DNA from: Mariprofundus erugo
GTDB lineage: Bacteria > Pseudomonadota > Zetaproteobacteria > Mariprofundales > Mariprofundaceae
Assembly (NCBI RefSeq): GCF_005818865.1
Contig: NZ_VBRY01000010.1
Coordinates: 1-64,000 of the forward strand
Direction: 5' to 3'
Length of the DNA: 64,000 nucleotides
The translations under genes and the position numbers were made by a program. Under the pieces are notes generated by a model, which was not told where the DNA came from, ran no database searches, and saw only the letters and a list, made by a program, of their open reading frames with translations. How positions within the stretch are numbered: position 1 is the first letter of the stretch; each line of letters opens with the position of its first letter. Shown here one piece after another: positions 38,801 through 46,750 of the stretch.

Positions 38801-38961
38801 TGGCGTTCGGTGAAGGCTCGGCGATGCTGCAGCCGATGGCGATTGCCATTATTTTCGGGCTGATGGCCCAGTTTCCTCTGGTGCTGCTGATTTTGCCGGT
38901 ACTGCTGTTCTGGCTTGACCGCAAGGCAGGCATGATCGTTGCAAAGCAGGGCGGGGAGTAA
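35887..38961 (+). CDS. RND efflux pump inner-membrane subunit (AcrB/CzcA superfamily)
   Basis: 1,024 residues with the full RND layout: helix 1, a large periplasmic porter loop, helices 2-6, second loop, helices 8-12. The start HRRSLLLLLLFFAAIGAMRAFHMPVGLFPNVTFPRIVV, the helix 4 region GGMAAAVGLVIDDAIVMIEQIIRRLRG with proton-relay acidic residues, and MTSLAAILALMPLALAFGEGSAM in the last third are typical. Whether it expels metals (HME) or organic compounds (HAE1) cannot be decided by eye; the second transmembrane Asp-Asp/Glu pattern resembles CzcA-like pumps. Confidence 0.9.
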   Translation: MNVSHWIQHHRRSLLLLLLFFAAIGAMRAFHMPVGLFPNVTFPRIVVTLSAGDQPAEQMEIQVTRPSEMAVRSVPGVVSLRSTTSRGSAEISVNFDWGTDMVSTTLQVSAALTQIQSQFPAGTTFTVRRMDPTVFPVLAYSLTSAVQSQTALRDFAMFQLVPLLSGIDSVAGVHVLGGNQEEYQVTLMPGKLQGFGISLQQVVNALAASNVLTAVGRIEDHYKLFLTLSDTRFDTLDAIRHTVLTSGADGIVELEDIAVVEKGVKPQWLRTTADNRDAVLFMIYQQPGGNTVQIARDVRQRLAEFNSKLPPGMVIKNWYDQSQLVVASANSVLDAILIGVALAALVLFAFLRHLRITLITLVTVPAVFAITLLLLDLFHFSFNIMTLGGMAAAVGLVIDDAIVMIEQIIRRLRGQGDTGATHEQNIMQAATEFFQPLLGSSLATTIIFLPLAFLDGVTGAFFKALSLTMASALIVSFLIAWLAVPLLATRLLRREDAEEEDEGPLQARFLALYAAALNGLLHRPVWLLLVGALLLGGGYAGYRAVGSGFMPHMDEGGFVLDYVAPAGMSLTETDRLLQQVEKILHALPELDTYSRRTGAQLGGGLTEANQGDFFVRLKPLPRRDIETIMDEVREKVHAAVPSLDIDMVLLMEDVIGDLTSNPQPIEIKLFGDDAQGLIELAPKVADAIGHIDGVVDVLDGVMIAGDAVSVRVDRAKAAIEGLDPDQVTRQVNALLAGQITTSVQQGQKMVDVRLWSGVNERDAIYKLGQLQLQAADGHWLPLGRIATIQTITGQPQITRENLKRMVAVTGRISGRDMGSVMREVKTLIASDLIPSTVRVELGGLYLQQQKAFEGLMQVFAAAVVLVFVLLLFLYERFRAALAILAMPLLAIGVVFMGLAITDTELNITSMMGLTMIVGIVTETAIFYYSEFRRVSATDCHCLEDYILAGRNRFRPIAMTSLAAILALMPLALAFGEGSAMLQPMAIAIIFGLMAQFPLVLLILPVLLFWLDRKAGMIVAKQGGE

Positions 38962-39212
38962 TTTTCTCAGCCAGCCGGGTTGATGATGTTTGTTGACGGC
39001 TATCCACGTTCCTCTGGTTTCGACACAGGTCGGGGAGTTGCGGCAATATCACACATACATGTGAACAGAGCTGGCTGCTGCATGGATTTGTGATGATTTC
39101 CGTATATTCTTGAGATAGTCGCAAAAAGTCCCTCGCGCTCTTTTTGCTCTCCTTGCGAATCATGTGGTTGCGACACAGCTGCATGGTTTGTGTGCTTATC
39201 CATGGTGCGGTG

Positions 39213-41762
39213 ATGGCTTTTGACAAAGCCAACACCGGCAAAGGATGGTTACATATGGTGCAGCAAGCCGGGAATCATTCGATTGAGGACATATTATCCG
39301 ACCTGCATGTGGATATCGAAACAGGACTTTCTGCTGAAGAGGTGCGGCTGCGGCGCGCAAGGTATGGGCCGAATAGCCTGAAAGAGACACAACGACATCC
39401 GTGGCTACATTTTCTGGCTTATTTTTACGGGCCGATCCCGTGGATGATCGAGGCGGCGGCACTGTTATCGGCGTTCAATCGTCACTGGGCGGATCTGGCG
39501 ATTATTCTGGTGATGTTGTTGTTTAACGCCGGCGTGGGCTTCTGGCAACAGAGCAGGGCGGCCAGTGCGCTGGAGGCATTAAAGAAGCAGCTGGCTTTAA
39601 AAGCCCGTACTCTGCGCGAGCGGGAGTGGGCTGAAATCAGTGCATCTGAACTGGTACCGGGCGATATCATTCGCTTGCGTATGGGGGATATCATTCCTGC
39701 CGATGCCTGCCTGCTGCAGGGCGATTATTTGTCCGTCGATCAGTCTGCGCTGACCGGGGAGTCTCTGCCGGTGGAGAGAACGATCGGGGAGATGATCTAT
39801 TCCGGTGCCATTGCCCGTGAGGGTGAGATGGTGGCGGTTGTGACATCCACAGGTTCGGATACCCTGTTCGGCCGCACCGCCCGGCTGGTGGATGAGGCGG
39901 GAGCTGTTTCACATTTCCAGAAGGCCGTGCTGCAGATTGGCGATTACCTGATTTATCTGAGTCTGGTCCTGGTGACTTTACTGGTGCTGGTGCAGCTGGC
40001 GCGTGGTGCACCGCTGTTTGAGCTGATCCAGTTTGCCCTGATCCTGACGGTTGCATCGATTCCTGTGGCCATGCCGGCAGTGCTTTCCGTGACGATGGCG
40101 ACAGGTGCACAGGCACTGTCGAAAATGCAGGCCATTGTCACCCGGCTTGAGTCGATTGAAGAGATGGCCGGCATCGACATCCTCTGTTCGGATAAAACCG
40201 GAACACTCACCGAGAACCGGTTGACGGCCGGTGAGCCGCTACCGTTTGACGACTGTACGGCAGAGACGTTGTTGCTGGCGGCAGCGCTGGCCTCAAAGGC
40301 CGAGAACAGGGATGCCATTGATCTTGCAGTGATCGGGGCAGTGGCGGAACCGGCGCAGCTTCATGGCTGGGTATTGAAACATTTCATGCCGTTTGACCCT
40401 GTGCATAAGCGGACCGAATCCGGGCTGGTTTCTCCACAGGGGGAGGAGGTGCGTTTCAGCAAGGGGGCGCCACAGGTGATCCTTGATCTGGTTGCACACG
40501 ATAACGGTTATGATGCCATGCGCCATATCAGGGAGAAGGTCGATGCACAGGTTTCAGCCTTCGCATTGAAAGGCTACCGTACGATTGCTGTTGCCGGAAC
40601 CAATGCCAGTGGACGCTGGCAGTTTCTAGGACTGTTACCGCTGTTTGACCCGCCGCGCCCGGATTCGGCCGAGACGATTGTGCGGGCGAGAGAGCATGGC
40701 ATCGCTGTCAGGATGGTCACAGGTGATAATGTGGCGATTGCCCGTGAGACAGCAGGTCGGCTCGGCCTTGGCGCCCGCATCGCTGAGGCTGACAGTCTGT
40801 TCGGTGAAGGGGTCGATATGCATCATCCCGGCGAGGCGGTGACGGAGCGCATTGAGCAGGAGGATGGTTTTGCCCAGGTCTTTCCCGAACACAAATATGC
40901 CATCATCCGGGCTCTGCAGGCACGGGGGCATCTGGTCGCCATGACCGGCGATGGAGTCAACGATGCACCGGCACTGAAGCAGGCCGATGTGGGTATTGCC
41001 GTCAGTGGAGCGACCGATGCCGCCCGCGCCGCAGCCGATCTGATTCTGACAGCTCCCGGGTTGTCGGTGATTATCAGTGCGGTGGAGGAGGCGCGCCATA
41101 TTTTTGAGCGGATGAATGCCTATGCCATTTATCGCATCACTGAAACGATCCGTATTATGTTTTTTATGGTGCTTTCGATGCTCATTTACGGGTTTTATCC
41201 GGTGACGGCGGTCATGATTATCATGCTGGCCCTGTTTAACGATATCCCGATTATGATGATTGCCGGTGATCATACCCGCCTTGATCCGAAACCCGTTCGC
41301 TGGGAGATGCACCGGGTGCTCACGATTGCAACGGTGCTGGGGCTGGTCGGTGTGGCAGAAACATTTCTGCTGCTGGTCATTGCCGATACGTGGCTGGCGA
41401 TGGATCAGAGCGCCATACAGACGCTGATCTTTCTCAAGCTTTCCATTGCCGGCCACCTGACCCTGTTTGTGGCCCGCAGCCGTTACTCGATGTTTGCCCG
41501 CCCTTATCCATCGCGATGGCTGATGGCGGCCGTTTTCACTACCCAGCTGCTGGCTGCCATCATCGCCGGTACAGGCTGGCTGGTGACACCGATCGCCTGG
41601 ACATACGTCGGCCTGGTCTGGCTGTATTGTCTGCTGTGGGTATTGATCGAAGACAGAATCAAACTGGCTGTATATAAACATCTGGAGCTGACAGGCAGCC
41701 ATCATCAATCGTTTATCCGGCTGCTGGGAAAGTCATTGCATCCGCATCAGCGGGGTCGATAA
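39213..41762 (+). CDS. P-type H+-transporting ATPase (type IIIA, plasma-membrane proton pump type)
   Basis: 849 residues. N-terminal cation ATPase domain (SIEDILSDLHVDIETGLSAEEVRLRRARYGPN), A-domain loop DQSALTGESLPVE, phosphorylation site CSDKTGTLTENRL (about Asp327), nucleotide-binding region with FSKGAPQVI, the hinge MTGDGVNDAPALKQADVGIAVSG and a C-terminal six-helix bundle. The set matches fungal/plant-type proton ATPases also found in bacteria. The start is uncertain: 39213 or 39255 give family-like N-termini, whereas an upstream frame to 39144 adds unrelated residues. Likely function is proton export or pH/potential control. Confidence 0.9.
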   Translation: MAFDKANTGKGWLHMVQQAGNHSIEDILSDLHVDIETGLSAEEVRLRRARYGPNSLKETQRHPWLHFLAYFYGPIPWMIEAAALLSAFNRHWADLAIILVMLLFNAGVGFWQQSRAASALEALKKQLALKARTLREREWAEISASELVPGDIIRLRMGDIIPADACLLQGDYLSVDQSALTGESLPVERTIGEMIYSGAIAREGEMVAVVTSTGSDTLFGRTARLVDEAGAVSHFQKAVLQIGDYLIYLSLVLVTLLVLVQLARGAPLFELIQFALILTVASIPVAMPAVLSVTMATGAQALSKMQAIVTRLESIEEMAGIDILCSDKTGTLTENRLTAGEPLPFDDCTAETLLLAAALASKAENRDAIDLAVIGAVAEPAQLHGWVLKHFMPFDPVHKRTESGLVSPQGEEVRFSKGAPQVILDLVAHDNGYDAMRHIREKVDAQVSAFALKGYRTIAVAGTNASGRWQFLGLLPLFDPPRPDSAETIVRAREHGIAVRMVTGDNVAIARETAGRLGLGARIAEADSLFGEGVDMHHPGEAVTERIEQEDGFAQVFPEHKYAIIRALQARGHLVAMTGDGVNDAPALKQADVGIAVSGATDAARAAADLILTAPGLSVIISAVEEARHIFERMNAYAIYRITETIRIMFFMVLSMLIYGFYPVTAVMIIMLALFNDIPIMMIAGDHTRLDPKPVRWEMHRVLTIATVLGLVGVAETFLLLVIADTWLAMDQSAIQTLIFLKLSIAGHLTLFVARSRYSMFARPYPSRWLMAAVFTTQLLAAIIAGTGWLVTPIAWTYVGLVWLYCLLWVLIEDRIKLAVYKHLELTGSHHQSFIRLLGKSLHPHQRGR

Positions 41763-41906
41763 CCCGCACAGGTTTAAAATCCCTGCTTTACAGGTGGTGC
41801 AGCAGACCGCTGATGAGTAAGTGCGACAGCCTTGCGTTTGAGCTCACGGCTATACTTTCTTCGTTGGGTCATTCCGAATGCTCTTTATCGGCATACTATG
41901 CCTCTG

Positions 41907-42497
41907 TTAGATCCCCCGGATCAGCTCGATGTCGGGAAGGTTTTCCAGCACCTCCTGCCATGTGGCGCAGGTTTCCAGTACATCGGTGACGATTTTCAGT
42001 GGTTCGAGCCATACCTCCGGAAGGTCGGCTTCTCCTTTGGTAATAATCGGAAAGGCAAGCTTTGCGGCGGGAGGGCAAAACCCGGCATCCACACTCGATT
42101 TATTGCCTCTCGCATCGATCCGGTACCAGCCGTAATGGTCCAACCAAACCGCATTCAGCCCATGCAGACAATAGGGTGGTTCATTGTTGTCAATGGTAAG
42201 CCGTTGATAGCAAAGGCCTGCCGGAATGTCGTTAGCCCGTAGCAGTGCCGCTAGCAGATGACTTTTGGCATAGCAGTAACCGGTGCCGTGTTTAAGTACA
42301 TCAGAGGCTATGCAGGTAATCGGATTCAGATGAAAGTCAGAGCTGTGCTTGATTTCGTCGCGGACAAACTCGAAGCAGGCTTTGGCGATGGTCTCTTTGC
42401 ATGTATTGCCATCGGCCAGTTCTATGGCCTTGGCCAGAACGGACGGGGATAGCCAGTCGATGTAGTGGCTTGATTCGAGATATGCATCCATGTTCAT
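41907..42497 (-). CDS. Transglutaminase-like cysteine peptidase family protein
   Basis: 196 residues with a transglutaminase-core triad: Cys in GTGYCYAKSHLLAALLR, His in YCLHGLNAVWL and Asp in WYRIDARGN. The usual role is cleavage or transfer at peptide bonds; substrate is unknown. AGGAG eight bases upstream fixes the ATG at 42497. A longer frame runs into the repeat array beyond 42520 and is an artefact. No signal peptide, so it is probably cytoplasmic. Confidence 0.8.
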   Translation of the reverse strand: MNMDAYLESSHYIDWLSPSVLAKAIELADGNTCKETIAKACFEFVRDEIKHSSDFHLNPITCIASDVLKHGTGYCYAKSHLLAALLRANDIPAGLCYQRLTIDNNEPPYCLHGLNAVWLDHYGWYRIDARGNKSSVDAGFCPPAAKLAFPIITKGEADLPEVWLEPLKIVTDVLETCATWQEVLENLPDIELIRGI

Positions 42498-42520
42498 GAT
42501 ACTTTCTCCTGCTTGTTTGG

Positions 42521-42622
42521 AAATGGTGCCAGGCTTCGGTATTGGAAATGGTGCCAGGCTTCGGTATTGTGGTAATTGATGAAATGGTGCCAGTGCCAGG
42601 CTTCGGTATTGTGGTAATTGAT
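42521..42622. repeat. Left repeat array of the tyrosine transposase (three units)
   Basis: Three direct copies of a unit with core GGTGCCAGGCTTCGGTATTG; the second and third add TGGTAATTGAT and the third has an internal GTGCCA duplication. It lies between the transglutaminase and transposase starts. The right array (43619-43790) carries the exact reverse complement of the core. Confidence 0.9.
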
Positions 42623-42645
42623 AATCAGGTTTATCCTGTTTTTCT

Positions 42646-43611
42646 ATGGCCAGGAAGTCACGCATTCATGTTCCGGGCGGCATTTATCATGTCATGATGA
42701 GGGGGAATGCCGGACAGGAGATTTTCCTCTCCGATGAGGAGAGCTGTCGTTTTCTGTGGCTTTTACAGGAAGCTGTGGAGCGTTTTCGGTGTCGGATACA
42801 CGCTTTTTGTTTGATGAGTAATCATGTGCATTTGGCCATTCAGGTCTCGGATATTCCTTTGTCCCGAATCATGCAGAACATCACTTTTCGATATACCCGC
42901 TGGTTCAATCGTCGTCACAAGAGAATCGGTCATTTGTTTCAGGGCCGCTATAAGGCGATTTTGGTGGATAGCGATGCGTATCTGCTGGAGCTGGTTCGTT
43001 ATATTCATCTCAATCCGATTCGGGCGGGTATTGTTCATCAGGTTGAGCAATATGGCTGGTCTGGCCATCGCGCTTATCTGGGCCTGGAAGTTCTGCCGTG
43101 GCTATCGGTGAGTGAGGTTCTTGGCCGTTTCTCAGAGGAGATGAAGCAGGCAAGAGAACGCTATGCCGATTTTGTTGGCGACGGACTGGATGAGGGATAT
43201 CGGTCTGACCTTCATCAGGGCGAGGAGGACTCACGACTTCTCGGAGATCATCGTTTCGTCGAAGCTACCATGCTTCAGTTGCAGCTTGCGCCGGAGATTG
43301 CCCCCGGTTTGGATGAGATTGTTTCGCGAGTGTGCGATGTAAATCAAATCACCGAAACAGAACTGATTGCGAAGGGGCGAACTCGTTATATGGCAGAGCG
43401 GAGAGCGATCATTGGGTATCTTGCTGTCGAACTGAGTAGCTGCTCAATCAGCGCGGTGGCCTGCCGATTTCATCGCGATATTGCGACACTGAGCGGAGCG
43501 ATAAGAAGAGTCCGATTGAAGGCAAATGCGGATGAAGCCTTTGCTCGGATGCTCTCGGAGCTAAAGGCAAACATTGTGGCTGGTTCGGGTTCATCGATGA
43601 AGAGTCAATAA
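42646..43611 (+). CDS. REP-associated tyrosine transposase (Y1, HUH) with DnaA-like C-terminal domain
   Basis: 321 residues. The N-terminal Y1_Tnp domain shows RKSRIHVPGGIYHVMMRGN, the HUH pair in FCLMSNHVHLAIQV and the tyrosine helix LLELVRYIHLNPIRAGIV, as in RAYT proteins that process REP sequences as single-stranded DNA. The C-terminal part (about 215-300) resembles the helix-turn-helix domain of DnaA (RRAIIGYLAVEL, ISAVACRFHRDIATLSGAIRRVR). It is intact and flanked by mirrored repeat arrays that are its probable substrate. The stop TAA runs straight into the right array. Confidence 0.9.
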   Translation: MARKSRIHVPGGIYHVMMRGNAGQEIFLSDEESCRFLWLLQEAVERFRCRIHAFCLMSNHVHLAIQVSDIPLSRIMQNITFRYTRWFNRRHKRIGHLFQGRYKAILVDSDAYLLELVRYIHLNPIRAGIVHQVEQYGWSGHRAYLGLEVLPWLSVSEVLGRFSEEMKQARERYADFVGDGLDEGYRSDLHQGEEDSRLLGDHRFVEATMLQLQLAPEIAPGLDEIVSRVCDVNQITETELIAKGRTRYMAERRAIIGYLAVELSSCSISAVACRFHRDIATLSGAIRRVRLKANADEAFARMLSELKANIVAGSGSSMKSQ

Positions 43612-43618
43612 ATAACAA

Positions 43619-43790
43619 CAATACCGAAGCCTGGCACCGCTGCGCAATAAATAACAACAATACCGAAGCCTGGCACCGCTGTGGAACAACAATACCGAAG
43701 CCTGGCACCGCTGTGCAATAAATAACAACAATACCGAAGCCTGGCACCGCTGTGGAAGCCTGGTACCGCTGTGCACCGCTGTGGAAATGG
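43619..43790. repeat. Right repeat array of the tyrosine transposase (four full units, two partial)
   Basis: Four copies of CAATACCGAAGCCTGGCACC followed by GCTGTG or GCTGCG, separated by AATAAATAACAA-type spacers, then two truncated units (AAGCCTGGTACCGCTGTG, CACCGCTGTGG). The core is the exact reverse complement of the left array. Uneven unit lengths indicate expansion by slippage or repeated insertion. Confidence 0.9.
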
Positions 43791-43923
43791 CACGCATTCT
43801 CGCTTGGAAACATAGGAATTCATGTAATGACCTGTGCCGGCAGGGGCTTGTTCTTGCGCATATGTGTGCTTCAGATAGCCTGTCTTGGCATTACAATTTT
43901 CAATCAGAGGTGGTGCAGCAGAC

Positions 43924-44673
43924 ATGAATGGTATACTGGTATCACTGCAACAGATGGTGCGTCCGCTGCTCGGGGCGTTACGTGATCTTGCGCCGATACT
44001 GGTTGTTATTGTTGTGTTTCAGACGCTGGTATTACAACAGCCGATTCCGAATCTTGGCGGTATGATCGTCGGCTTTCTGTGTGTGCTTGTCGGGCTGGCA
44101 CTGTTTGTTCAGGGACTGGAGAGCGCCCTGTTTCCGATCGGAGAGAACCTGGCACGTGCATTTGCCTATAAGGGCAGTGTGTTCTGGTTGCTGCTGTTCT
44201 CGTTTCTGTTGGGGTTTGGTACGACAGTGGCGGAACCTGCGCTGATCGCGATTGCCGGCAAGGCCGCTGATATTGCTGCATCGGCAAGCCTGATCGACAG
44301 TGATCAGGCGGCACGGGGAAGTTATGCCAACGGATTGCGCTTGAGCGTGGCGTTGTCGGTCGGGCTGGCCATTCTGATTGGTGTGATTCGAATTTTGCGC
44401 GGCTGGCCGCTGCCGTGGCTGATTGTCGGTGGCTATCTGCTGATTGAAATCATGACGCCGTTTGCGCCGGAGGAGATTATCGGCATTGCCTATGATGCCG
44501 GTGGTGTGACGACCTCCACGATTACCGTTCCACTGGTAGCGGCTCTTGGCGTAGGGCTGGCCTCATCGATTGAGGGACGTAATCCGGTACTCGATGGCTT
44601 TGGTCTGATTGCGCTGGCATCGCTGCTGCCGATGGTGTTCGTCATGATTTACGGGTTGGTGGTGCTCGGATGA
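43924..44673 (+). CDS. DUF1538 membrane protein, first of a pair
   Basis: 249 residues with about six membrane helices and the two DUF1538 signatures GFGTTVAEPALIAIAGKA (mid-protein) and AYDAGGVTTSTITVPLVAALGVGLAS (C-terminal third). The family is a putative transporter of unknown substrate. AGAGG precedes the ATG at 43924; the longer frame to 43885 is less likely. It overlaps the second DUF1538 gene by four bases and is followed by PII and CBS genes. Confidence 0.85.
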   Translation: MNGILVSLQQMVRPLLGALRDLAPILVVIVVFQTLVLQQPIPNLGGMIVGFLCVLVGLALFVQGLESALFPIGENLARAFAYKGSVFWLLLFSFLLGFGTTVAEPALIAIAGKAADIAASASLIDSDQAARGSYANGLRLSVALSVGLAILIGVIRILRGWPLPWLIVGGYLLIEIMTPFAPEEIIGIAYDAGGVTTSTITVPLVAALGVGLASSIEGRNPVLDGFGLIALASLLPMVFVMIYGLVVLG

Positions 44674-45455
44674 TGGAACTGCTGATGGATATTTTCGATA
44701 CCTTCAGGGCGACGATCGATGATGTTGCTCCGATTATCGGAACCCTGTTTTTCTTTCAGTATGTGGTATTAAAAAAGCCACTGGTCAATTTTGAGCGCAT
44801 TTTAATCGGACTGTTTATGGTGGTACTGGGGCTGACCCTGTTTCTGGTGGGGCTGAAAGAGGCGATCTTCCCGCTCGGGGATGCCATGGCCCGGCAGTTA
44901 ACGGCACCGGAATTTCTCTATGGTGAGGGGCAGACCCCCACCTATCTGTGGAATGATTATCTGTGGGTGTATGTCTTCGGTTTTATGATCGGATTTGCCA
45001 CAACCGTGGCTGAGCCGGCACTGATTGCTGTTTCAGTCAAGGCGGAGGAGATATCCGGTGGTGCCATTGCTGCCTTCGGCTTGCGTATGGCCGTGGCGCT
45101 TGGGGTGGCCATCGGTGTTTCCATCGGCTGCTTTCGTATTGTCAGCGGTACCACGCTGTGGATGTATATTGTGGTCGCCTATGTGGTGGTTTTGCTGCAA
45201 ACGTTGCGGGCGCCGAAAATGATCATTCCGCTGGCTTATGATTCCGGTGGCGTGACCACATCGACGGTGACCGTGCCACTGCTGGCGGCACTCGGGCTCG
45301 GGCTTGCCAGTACAGTACCCGGGCGCAGTCCGGTGATTGACGGATTTGGATTGATTGCGTTTGCCAGTGTGTTTCCGATTATGACCGTGCTGGCCTATGC
45401 ACAATTCTCGGAGTGGATGGTTCGACGTCAGGGCAAAGCAACAGCGGAGGAGTGA
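44670..45455 (+). CDS. DUF1538 membrane protein, second of a pair
   Basis: 261 residues, a paralogue of the upstream protein: GFATTVAEPALIAVSVKAEEI and AYDSGGVTTSTVTVPLLAALGLGLAS occupy matching places. Many DUF1538 proteins carry both halves in one chain, so this pair likely forms a heterodimeric membrane complex. The PII-type gene starts two bases after the stop. Confidence 0.85.
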   Translation: MMELLMDIFDTFRATIDDVAPIIGTLFFFQYVVLKKPLVNFERILIGLFMVVLGLTLFLVGLKEAIFPLGDAMARQLTAPEFLYGEGQTPTYLWNDYLWVYVFGFMIGFATTVAEPALIAVSVKAEEISGGAIAAFGLRMAVALGVAIGVSIGCFRIVSGTTLWMYIVVAYVVVLLQTLRAPKMIIPLAYDSGGVTTSTVTVPLLAALGLGLASTVPGRSPVIDGFGLIAFASVFPIMTVLAYAQFSEWMVRRQGKATAEE

Positions 45456-45456
45456 A

Positions 45457-45807
45457 ATGCATTTTAAACTGATTATCGCACTGGTAGATGATGCGAATAC
45501 AAAAGAGATCATGCGCGCTGCCCGTGAAGCGGGCGCAACCGGTTCCACGGTGATTGGCTCGGCACGCGGAGAAGGGTTATCGCCGAAGAAAACCTTCTTT
45601 GGTCTGAACCTGGAGTCGCAGCGTGATATGCTGATGTTTATCGTTGAGGAGCACTTGAGCCGCGAGGTGCTGGAGCATATCGCAGCCGTAGGCGGCTTTG
45701 ATGAAAGTCCGGGCAGTGGCCTGGCCTTTCAGCTGGATGTGGACGATGCGATTGGTTTGAAAAGCCAGATCAAATCGATTGTGGATGAAGTGGAGGACAA
45801 TCTATGA
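45457..45807 (+). CDS. PII-family signalling protein of the DUF1538 cassette
   Basis: 116 residues with a GlnB-like ferredoxin fold: MHFKLIIALVDDANTKEIMRAAREAGATGSTVIGSARGEG matches the PII N-terminus. The T-loop region (KKTFFGLNLESQRDM) lacks the uridylylated Tyr context of GlnB. Such proteins bind nucleotides and control a partner, here presumably the adjacent membrane pair. GGAGGAG lies just before the ATG at 45457. Confidence 0.82.
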   Translation: MHFKLIIALVDDANTKEIMRAAREAGATGSTVIGSARGEGLSPKKTFFGLNLESQRDMLMFIVEEHLSREVLEHIAAVGGFDESPGSGLAFQLDVDDAIGLKSQIKSIVDEVEDNL

Positions 45808-46211
45808 GCGAACGCAAGATTATCCGCGTCAGTGATGTGATGAAGTTGAAATATGATGTGATGGACGGGCTGAGTACGGTCAGGGATGTACTCGAGCATA
45901 TGCAGCATGTTGAAACCAAGTGCATCATTGTCGATAAACGGGACAGCAATGATGAATACGGTATCGTGGTGTTGTCTGATATTGCCCGCCATGTGCTGGC
46001 GGTGAACAAATCGCCGGAGCGGGTGAGCCTGTATGAGGTGATGACCAAGCCTGCTGTCACGGTGAATCCGGAGATGGATATCCGTTATGCCAGTGCACTG
46101 TTTACCAGGCTTGGCTTGTCGCGTGCGCCGGTGGTCGATGGCAGTGGTGCAATCATCGGCATCGTTAGTCAGACCGATATGGTCATCAAGGGGCTGTTGC
46201 GCCTGATTTAA
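45804..46211 (+). CDS. CBS-domain pair protein of the DUF1538 cassette
   Basis: 135 residues forming one Bateman module (two CBS motifs): SDVMKLKYDVMDGLSTVRDVLEHM... GIVVLSDIARHVL and YEVMTKPAVTVNPEMDIRYASALFTRLGLSRAPVVDGSGAIIGIVSQTDMV. CBS pairs bind adenine nucleotides. Overlaps the PII gene by four bases, so a nucleotide-sensing control unit for the DUF1538 pair is likely. The TAA stop is the first part of a repeat element (46209). Confidence 0.88.
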   Translation: MSERKIIRVSDVMKLKYDVMDGLSTVRDVLEHMQHVETKCIIVDKRDSNDEYGIVVLSDIARHVLAVNKSPERVSLYEVMTKPAVTVNPEMDIRYASALFTRLGLSRAPVVDGSGAIIGIVSQTDMVIKGLLRLI

Positions 46212-46280
46212 GGAAGCGCTGATCAATTCAGTGTTGCCATGCGGGCCATGGGTGGCCGCCACAGTCCGGCAGAAGAGTGG
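46209..46280. repeat. Palindromic interspersed element, left part
   Basis: TAAGGAAGCGCTGATCAATT begins exactly at the stop codon of the CBS gene, then GCGGGCCATGGGTGGCCGCC and a broken CAGTCCGGCAG hairpin. No right end is visible. Confidence 0.65.
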
Positions 46281-46376
46281 GGATGGTGTCAGGTTGCATC
46301 ACTGCAGTCACTCAGGCTTCCCCTTACAGCTGCCAGCTTTTAGGGTGGGCGGATCTTTTTCAGAGAGGTGTCGCCC

Positions 46377-46535
46377 ATGCGTTTGATGTTGATGCTGTTC
46401 ATGTCGCTGTTTTTTCTGGCTTCATGCAGTGTAACGCGGACGGTGATGGTGACTGCCATGGATGTCGTGACCTCACCGTACAAATGGTATCATGATGATG
46501 AAACGTATGATGAAAAGGATGACACGATTAACTGA
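46377..46535 (+). CDS. Small lipoprotein (52 aa), unknown function
   Basis: A short frame with AGAGAGG upstream. The product starts MRLMLMLFMSLFFLASC, a lipoprotein signal with lipobox LASC, then about 35 residues ending in an acidic tail rich in Asp, Glu and Tyr (YHDDETYDEKDD). It lacks known domains. The sharp lipobox and ribosome binding site support a real gene; it is similar in style to entericidin-like or accessory small lipoproteins but not clearly one of them. Confidence 0.65.
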   Translation: MRLMLMLFMSLFFLASCSVTRTVMVTAMDVVTSPYKWYHDDETYDEKDDTIN

Positions 46536-46750
46536 GCAGGGTCGCCCATCGCTGTATTCCGATCCTTGTTGCCCGTCCGGTCGACATTTCCGGATATAAA
46601 CACAACGTTATTTTTCCGTTTTCTGTAAAAAAATATGGCCCCGTCTTCGCCTCATCGCAGTGGATGCCGCGCTTGCCGTTCAGGCAGATCAAATACATGG
46701 CGAGCCATGAAACGAGAGCACGGGTCAATCATCATAGTGGTGGAGGAGCC

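Noticed and set aside
40635-41708. Long minus-strand reading frame (357 codons)
   Set aside because: It lies wholly antisense to the P-type ATPase gene, has no ribosome binding site, and its composition (rich in His, Gln, Arg) is typical of a shadow of GC-rich coding DNA.
42498-42665. N-terminal extension of the transglutaminase-like protein
   Set aside because: The added residues (repeated LPQYRSLAPF) translate the transposase repeat array; the ribosome binding site supports the start at 42497.
43619-43790. Possible CRISPR array
   Set aside because: Units are separated by nearly identical spacers of uneven length and mirror the left array of a transposase; no cas genes are present.
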